Position numbers and translations under genes: made by a program. DNA of 64,000 nucleotides from Pontibacter oryzae. Lineage in GTDB: Bacteria; Bacteroidota; Bacteroidia; Cytophagales; Hymenobacteraceae. The stretch covers positions 434,001 to 498,000 of the forward strand of contig NZ_QWGE01000003.1 in NCBI RefSeq assembly GCF_003576375.1. The letters are read 5' to 3'. Shown piece by piece: positions 60,096 through 64,000 of the stretch. Positions within the stretch are counted from its first letter, which is position 1. Each line of letters starts with the position of its first letter. The notes beneath the pieces were generated by a model. That model did no database searches. It was not told the origin of the DNA and worked only from the letters and a program-made list of their open reading frames with translations.

Positions 60096-61493
60096 ATGCA
60101 AGTTCGCGTAGAGAAAGACACGATGGGCCCAATTGAGGTGCCTGCAGACAAATATTGGGGCGCTCAGACGCAGCGTTCAAAGGAAAACTTCACGATTGGT
60201 GGCCAGCGCATGCCGCAGGAGGTAGTGGAGGCTTTTGCTATCCTTAAAAAATCAGCGGCGCAAGCCAACGCCGAGCTGGGCGTGCTGGCGCCGGAGAAAG
60301 CGGAGATCATCTCTAAAGTATGCGACGAGATCCTGGAAGGCAAGCTGAACGACGAGTTCCCGCTGGTAGTATGGCAAACAGGCTCGGGTACGCAATCCAA
60401 CATGAACGTGAACGAAGTGGTAGCCAACCGTGCGCACGTACTGCTAGGCGGCCAGCTTACCGACGAGAAAAAGCAGATCCACCCGAACGACGACGTAAAC
60501 AAGTCGCAGTCTTCTAACGATACCTTCCCAACAGCCATGCACATTGCCGCTTACAAGAAAGTGGTAGAGCACACGCTGCCGATGGTCAAAAAGCTGCATG
60601 ATACGCTGAAGGCAAAGTCGGAGGAGTTTATGGATGTGGTAAAGATAGGCCGCACGCACCTGATGGACGCCACCCCGCTTACGCTTGGCCAGGAGCTTTC
60701 TGGCTACGTGAAGCAGCTGGAGTATGGCATGAAGGCGCTGAACAACACGCTGGACCACCTGAAAGACCTTGCCTTGGGCGGCTCTGCCGTAGGCACTGGC
60801 CTGAACACACCAAATGGTTATGCTGAGCTGGTTGCAGAGAAAATCTCTACGTATGCCGGCCATGAGTTCCGTACGGCTCCTAACAAGTTCGAGGCGCTTG
60901 CCGCGCACGATGCCATGGTAGAAACCTCCGGCGCCCTGAAGCAGCTGGCAGTTAGCCTGATGAAGATCGCCAACGATATCCGTTTGCTTGCTTCTGGCCC
61001 ACGCTCTGGTATCGCTGAGATCCTGATCCCGGAAAACGAGCCGGGTTCTTCCATCATGCCGGGCAAAGTTAACCCAACGCAGGCTGAGGCCATGACCATG
61101 GTTTGCGCCCAGGTGATCGGTAACGATGTGGCTATCTCGGTGGGAGGCATGAATGGCCATTTTGAGCTGAACGTGTTTAAGCCCGTAATGATCTACAACC
61201 TCCTGATGAGCGCCCAGCTGATCGGCGATGCCTGTGACTCTTTCGACAAGCACTGCGCCGTAGGCATCGAGCCAAACAGAGAGCGCATCAAGCACAACCT
61301 GGAGAACTCACTGATGCTGGTTACAGCCCTGAACCCACATATCGGTTACGACAACGCCGCCAAAATCGCGAAGAAGGCCCACAAAGAAGGTACTACGCTT
61401 CGCCAGGCCGCCATCGAACTTGGCCTGCTCACCAATGAGCAGTTCGACGAGTGGGTGAAACCAGAAGACATGATCGGCAGCTTGAAGAAATAA
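60096..61493 (+). CDS. fumC: Class II fumarate hydratase
   Basis: 465 residues. It hydrates fumarate to malate in the TCA cycle without an iron-sulfur cluster. Motifs are full: [48 protein letters not shown], and the signature [13 protein letters not shown]. The active-site His and Ser residues are intact. A terminator and an extra inverted repeat follow. Confidence 0.97.
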   Translation: MQVRVEKDTMGPIEVPADKYWGAQTQRSKENFTIGGQRMPQEVVEAFAILKKSAAQANAELGVLAPEKAEIISKVCDEILEGKLNDEFPLVVWQTGSGTQSNMNVNEVVANRAHVLLGGQLTDEKKQIHPNDDVNKSQSSNDTFPTAMHIAAYKKVVEHTLPMVKKLHDTLKAKSEEFMDVVKIGRTHLMDATPLTLGQELSGYVKQLEYGMKALNNTLDHLKDLALGGSAVGTGLNTPNGYAELVAEKISTYAGHEFRTAPNKFEALAAHDAMVETSGALKQLAVSLMKIANDIRLLASGPRSGIAEILIPENEPGSSIMPGKVNPTQAEAMTMVCAQVIGNDVAISVGGMNGHFELNVFKPVMIYNLLMSAQLIGDACDSFDKHCAVGIEPNRERIKHNLENSLMLVTALNPHIGYDNAAKIAKKAHKEGTTLRQAAIELGLLTNEQFDEWVKPEDMIGSLKK

Positions 61494-61510
61494 GACATTA
61501 GATTTTAGAC

Positions 61511-61542
61511 CTTAGACACAAGAATTTATACTTGTGTCTAAG
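61511..61542. repeat. 12-bp perfect inverted repeat after fumC
   Basis: CTTAGACACAAG (61511-61522) and CTTGTGTCTAAG (61531-61542) with an 8-nt loop. TATACTT spans the loop and right arm. It precedes the fumC terminator and has no T-run of its own. Confidence 0.75.
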
Positions 61543-61548
61543 ATAAAC

Positions 61549-61580
61549 AAAAAGGCAGCTCCGTTTGAAGCTGCCTTTTT
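61549..61580 (+). terminator. Terminator of fumC
   Basis: AAAAAGGCAGCT (61549-61560) pairs with AGCTGCCTTTTT (61569-61580), 8-nt loop. Confidence 0.9.
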
Positions 61581-61645
61581 ATTGTATATTACTTTGTATA
61601 GCTTTTGCTATATTTATACTCCTAATTATTCTTTAGACTACAGCT

Positions 61646-62488
61646 ATGAATAGGCCACAAACAATTCAAATATTTTTACCAGATGGATCCCCACGGAGTG
61701 TGAAAATTGCAGAAATAACTAACAGAGTTGTTAAAGCTGTTTTAGTCCCTAGGAACAAGCTAGAGTACATAGCAAGTAGAGACGAGTTGAAAAACGTGGG
61801 CGTGTACTTTTTATTTGGAGAGAGTGCTGATAAGGCAAAACCTATGGTTTACATAGGTGAAGCAGAAGACTGCTTAGATCGCATTAAACAGCACAACAGG
61901 TTAAAGGAATTTTGGAATTATGCTGTTGTAACGGTTTCTAAAATCAATGCTTTCACTAAATCTCACGCTAAATACTTAGAACATATTGCTGTGGCAGAAG
62001 CCAAAGAAGCAAACCGCTTTGACACAGAAAATACAGTAGTTCCAAGTAAACCATTTGTAACAGAATCTATGGAAGCTGACCTATTAGATAGCTTCGATAC
62101 AATCAAGATTCTGCTTTCCACTTTAGGCTTCCCTGTATTTGATAAAATCACTAAAGAATCTATCACTAAAAAAGAACTTCTAATGCTTAAAGGTGACAAT
62201 CTCTATGCCGAAGGAGATTTAATTGATGATGGCTTTGTTGTTTTTAAAGGATCAGGGCTAAAGCATAATACAACTGCTTCTTGTCATGATTATTTGGTAA
62301 CCTTGAGAAAAAAGCTGATAGAAGAGCAGATCGTTATGAATGTTGACGGCAAATACAGATTTATGGAAGATTATATTTTCAATTCTCCAAGTACGGCTAG
62401 TGGTGTCGTATTGGGAAGGGCGACCAATGGTTGGACAAGCTGGAAAGATAGAAGTGGAATAACTCTTGATGAGTTAAAAAGAAAATAG
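61646..62488 (+). CDS. GIY-YIG nuclease-family protein with DUF4357
   Basis: 280 residues. An N-terminal nuclease-like segment (G-V-Y-F-L-F-G then M-V-Y-I-G-E, about 51-72) fits the GIY-YIG fold, with Glu and Lys/Arg residues downstream. A C-terminal DUF4357-like part (LLMLKGDNLYAEG to SSTASGVVLGRATNGWTSWKD) is often found with it. No signal peptide. The coding sequence is AT-rich (22 of 60 GC at 62041-62100) compared with fumC (32 of 60 at 60841-60900) and lacks the TATACTT heptamer, suggesting recent transfer. Role unknown; possible restriction or DNA-processing function. Confidence 0.8.
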   Translation: MNRPQTIQIFLPDGSPRSVKIAEITNRVVKAVLVPRNKLEYIASRDELKNVGVYFLFGESADKAKPMVYIGEAEDCLDRIKQHNRLKEFWNYAVVTVSKINAFTKSHAKYLEHIAVAEAKEANRFDTENTVVPSKPFVTESMEADLLDSFDTIKILLSTLGFPVFDKITKESITKKELLMLKGDNLYAEGDLIDDGFVVFKGSGLKHNTTASCHDYLVTLRKKLIEEQIVMNVDGKYRFMEDYIFNSPSTASGVVLGRATNGWTSWKDRSGITLDELKRK

Positions 62489-62543
62489 CGGCATTCTTAG
62501 TGAGGGCTATTATCCCCCGCTAGTGCCAGCTCGAACTCAATTA

Positions 62544-62729
62544 TCACAACAGATTAGCGATAGCACCATCACCGTAGCTACTATCTACATTTACTCCCAA
62601 GCTCAATGCCACCGCCGAATTTGGAGTTGCATGTAGAGTATAGAACTGATAGGATGTATCTCTCTTTCTGAGTTCTTTACACGAGAAGAACAGCAAGAGC
62701 ATGCCCAAAAACCATATAGCTTTATACAT
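62544..62729 (-). CDS. Small lipoprotein, 61 residues
   Basis: A short lipoprotein with a hydrophobic signal ending F-F-S-C (Cys17). The 44-residue mature part (ELRKRDTSYQFYTLHATPN and onwards) has no known domain. It lies 22 bp beyond the GAF kinase stop on the same strand. Coding is supported by the signal and the ATG, but no homologue is known to me. Confidence 0.5.
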   Translation of the reverse strand: MYKAIWFLGMLLLFFSCKELRKRDTSYQFYTLHATPNSAVALSLGVNVDSSYGDGAIANLL

Positions 62730-62751
62730 TGGCTGATGTATAATGTGGCCT

Positions 62752-63966
62752 TTAAAAAATGATGGTAATAGTTGTGCCTTTGTTTAGCTCGCTTTCTACT
62801 ATTATCTGGCCTTTCACGTTGTCTATCATTCTTTTTACAATGTATAAACCCAAGCCACTACCTTCCACGTGGTCATGGAAGCGCTTAAACATCGAGAAGA
62901 TCTTGTCCTGCTTGTCGTAAGGAATGCCAATGCCGTTGTCTGAAACCGATAGCTGGGTTTTGCCACCGACCTTTTTCATACGCACCAGAATTTCCGGGGC
63001 CCTGTCAGGGGAGCGGTACTTAATGGCGTTGCTTATCAGGTTGTGCATTACGCTCTTGAAATTCTTGGCCGAGAAGTATAGAGTAGGGTCGTCTTCGCAA
63101 GCCACGGTTATACTTGCGTTAGACTCAGCTATTTGCCGCTGCTGCTCTTGCTTTATCCGCTCTACCACATCTACCAGATTTATCGCCTCGACCTGCTCAT
63201 TGCCGCTGTTTTTGTCGATTTCTACGATGGTTGTGAGGTCTTTGATGGTGGCGGCAAAGCGTTTGATAGAAGACCGCATTAACTTAATAATGCTATTAAC
63301 TTCGTCCCGATCCAGGTTCTCCTTGCTAAAGGTCTCCGTCAAGGCATCCAGCAGCCCCTCCAAGTTAGCAATCGGAGACTTTAAATCGTGCGAGGCTGTG
63401 TATACAAAGCTGTCCAGATCGAAGTTGACGTTTGCAAGTATCCTGTTTTCGTGATGCAGCTCTACGTTGGCCTGATAACTACGCTCCAGCACATCCAAGC
63501 TTTGCAGGTAAAAAGACAGCAGGTCGGCAAACATGTTGAACATGCCGATAATCTTGGGATTATTAACCTTAGCTGGTTTCGCGCTTATGGCGCACAGTGT
63601 CCCGAAAAACTCTCCGTTCTTTAAGACAATAGGAATAGAGATATAGCTTTGTAGGCCATAGATTTTAGGGGTATGGTGGCATTTATAAGTCGTGTCCTTT
63701 TCAAAATCGTCGATAACGATGGGTTGGCGATGGTCCCTGATTTCGCTGCATAAGGTTGTGTCTACTTTCAGTTCATCACCTTCTTTTAAACCAAAATCTA
63801 CCTCATCGCGAACGCTGCATGCCAGCCACCTGTTATCGGTAACGCGGGCAATGGCTGCAAAACCCATTCCCGTGGTCTGGCAAATAACGTCCAGCATGGT
63901 GGACACATTGGTAATCTGCTTTACAGCTTCAAAGTCTTTATATAACTCGTCTTGGATGTCAATCAT
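62752..63966 (-). CDS. GAF-domain sensor histidine kinase
   Basis: 404 residues, cytoplasmic, no TM segment. An N-terminal GAF domain (about 20-160) precedes HisKA with the phospho-acceptor His in SFVYTASHDLKSPIANLEGL, and HATPase with HNLISNAIKYR, DNGIGI and GSGLGLYIVKRM. The catalytic core closely resembles that of the CHASE/PAS kinase at 54312, so the two are paralogues. No response regulator is adjacent. The small lipoprotein lies directly downstream. Confidence 0.93.
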   Translation of the reverse strand: MIDIQDELYKDFEAVKQITNVSTMLDVICQTTGMGFAAIARVTDNRWLACSVRDEVDFGLKEGDELKVDTTLCSEIRDHRQPIVIDDFEKDTTYKCHHTPKIYGLQSYISIPIVLKNGEFFGTLCAISAKPAKVNNPKIIGMFNMFADLLSFYLQSLDVLERSYQANVELHHENRILANVNFDLDSFVYTASHDLKSPIANLEGLLDALTETFSKENLDRDEVNSIIKLMRSSIKRFAATIKDLTTIVEIDKNSGNEQVEAINLVDVVERIKQEQQRQIAESNASITVACEDDPTLYFSAKNFKSVMHNLISNAIKYRSPDRAPEILVRMKKVGGKTQLSVSDNGIGIPYDKQDKIFSMFKRFHDHVEGSGLGLYIVKRMIDNVKGQIIVESELNKGTTITIIF

Positions 63967-64000
63967 TGCAAGTAAAGGGGTACTGTTTTTTGGGGTTGTG

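Noticed and set aside
60444..61295. 283-codon minus-strand frame opposite fumC
   Set aside because: fumC is complete and well conserved; the antisense frame is a high-GC codon shadow.
395..63117. TATACTT as a standard -10 promoter element
   Set aside because: It occurs mostly inside genes in both orientations and does not match the TAnnTTTG consensus seen upstream of the same genes.
1..64000. CRISPR arrays, tRNA, rRNA, insertion sequences, prophage genes
   Set aside because: No regularly spaced repeats, cloverleaf motifs, transposase or phage structural genes were found by reading both strands.

Overview
The window is about 64 kb of bacterial chromosome from the phylum Bacteroidota, most likely the family Hymenobacteraceae (Pontibacter-like). 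The evidence is three secreted proteins with type IX secretion (T9SS) C-terminal sorting domains, many genes preceded by the Bacteroidota -7 box TAnnTTTG and no Shine-Dalgarno sequence, a CruF/CrtD-type carotenoid pair, a DUF4105/Lnb protein and a glyA-tatC-rpiB run. No rRNA, tRNA, CRISPR array, insertion sequence or prophage is visible. Both edges cut through a locus: an OmpA-like lipoprotein on the left, and the region upstream of a GAF histidine kinase on the right.

Layout. 1-8.8 kb: OmpA-like lipoprotein, STAS-like protein, a T9SS-exported protein, an Hsp20-like protein behind an unusual upstream region, small hypotheticals, a GNAT acetyltransferase, MmcQ/YjbR, and an alpha/beta hydrolase-RlpA pair. 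9-13 kb (minus strand): ZIP transporter, methyltransferase, lipoprotein, YcxB-like protein, NadC, DUF4783. 13.3-17 kb (plus): GpmI, a lipoprotein and an M43 metalloprotease. 17-20.3 kb (minus): YjbQ, a beta-helix lipoprotein, PrfA. 20.5-24.7 kb: thioredoxin plus a small partner, then a minus-strand block of SRPBCC protein, CrtD-like desaturase, CruF-like protein and a TetR-like regulator. 24.8-30.4 kb (minus): SNF2 helicase, LolC/E-type permease, methyltransferase, RbfA. 30.6-35 kb: a GT-C-like membrane protein, then glyA-tatC-rpiB. 35.1-40.9 kb: a 1939-residue protein with 17 IPT/TIG repeats and a T9SS tail. 41.3-43.7 kb: phosphatase, two small hydrophilic proteins and a stress-type SDR. 43.8-47.7 kb (plus): pterin dehydratase, RsmI, Lnb-like protein, inositol monophosphatase family, a 58-residue Cys-rich membrane protein and a hypothetical. 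47.7-57.2 kb (minus): MscS channel, radical SAM/SPASM protein, baeRF-like protein, TlpA-like protein, RadA and a CHASE/PAS histidine kinase. 57.5-61.5 kb (plus): Mpo1-like protein, two hypotheticals, FumC. 61.6-64 kb: an AT-rich GIY-YIG/DUF4357 gene, a small lipoprotein and a GAF histidine kinase.

Most genes are core housekeeping functions (NAD synthesis, glycolysis, TCA cycle, translation factors, DNA repair, envelope). The most unusual signal is not a gene. The heptamer TATACTT (either strand) occurs about 113 times by my manual count, where about 10 are expected, and the related CATACTT about 60 times. It lies in genes of both orientations, in several reading frames and in spacers, so it looks like a DNA-level genomic signature. 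Other signals worth attention are a perfect 22-bp hairpin capped by this heptamer, -7 boxes placed so that three genes should be leaderless, a sigma-54-like element inside an inverted repeat upstream of the Hsp20-like gene, a base-composition mosaic in a T9SS protein gene, and an AT-rich GIY-YIG gene that lacks the heptamer.
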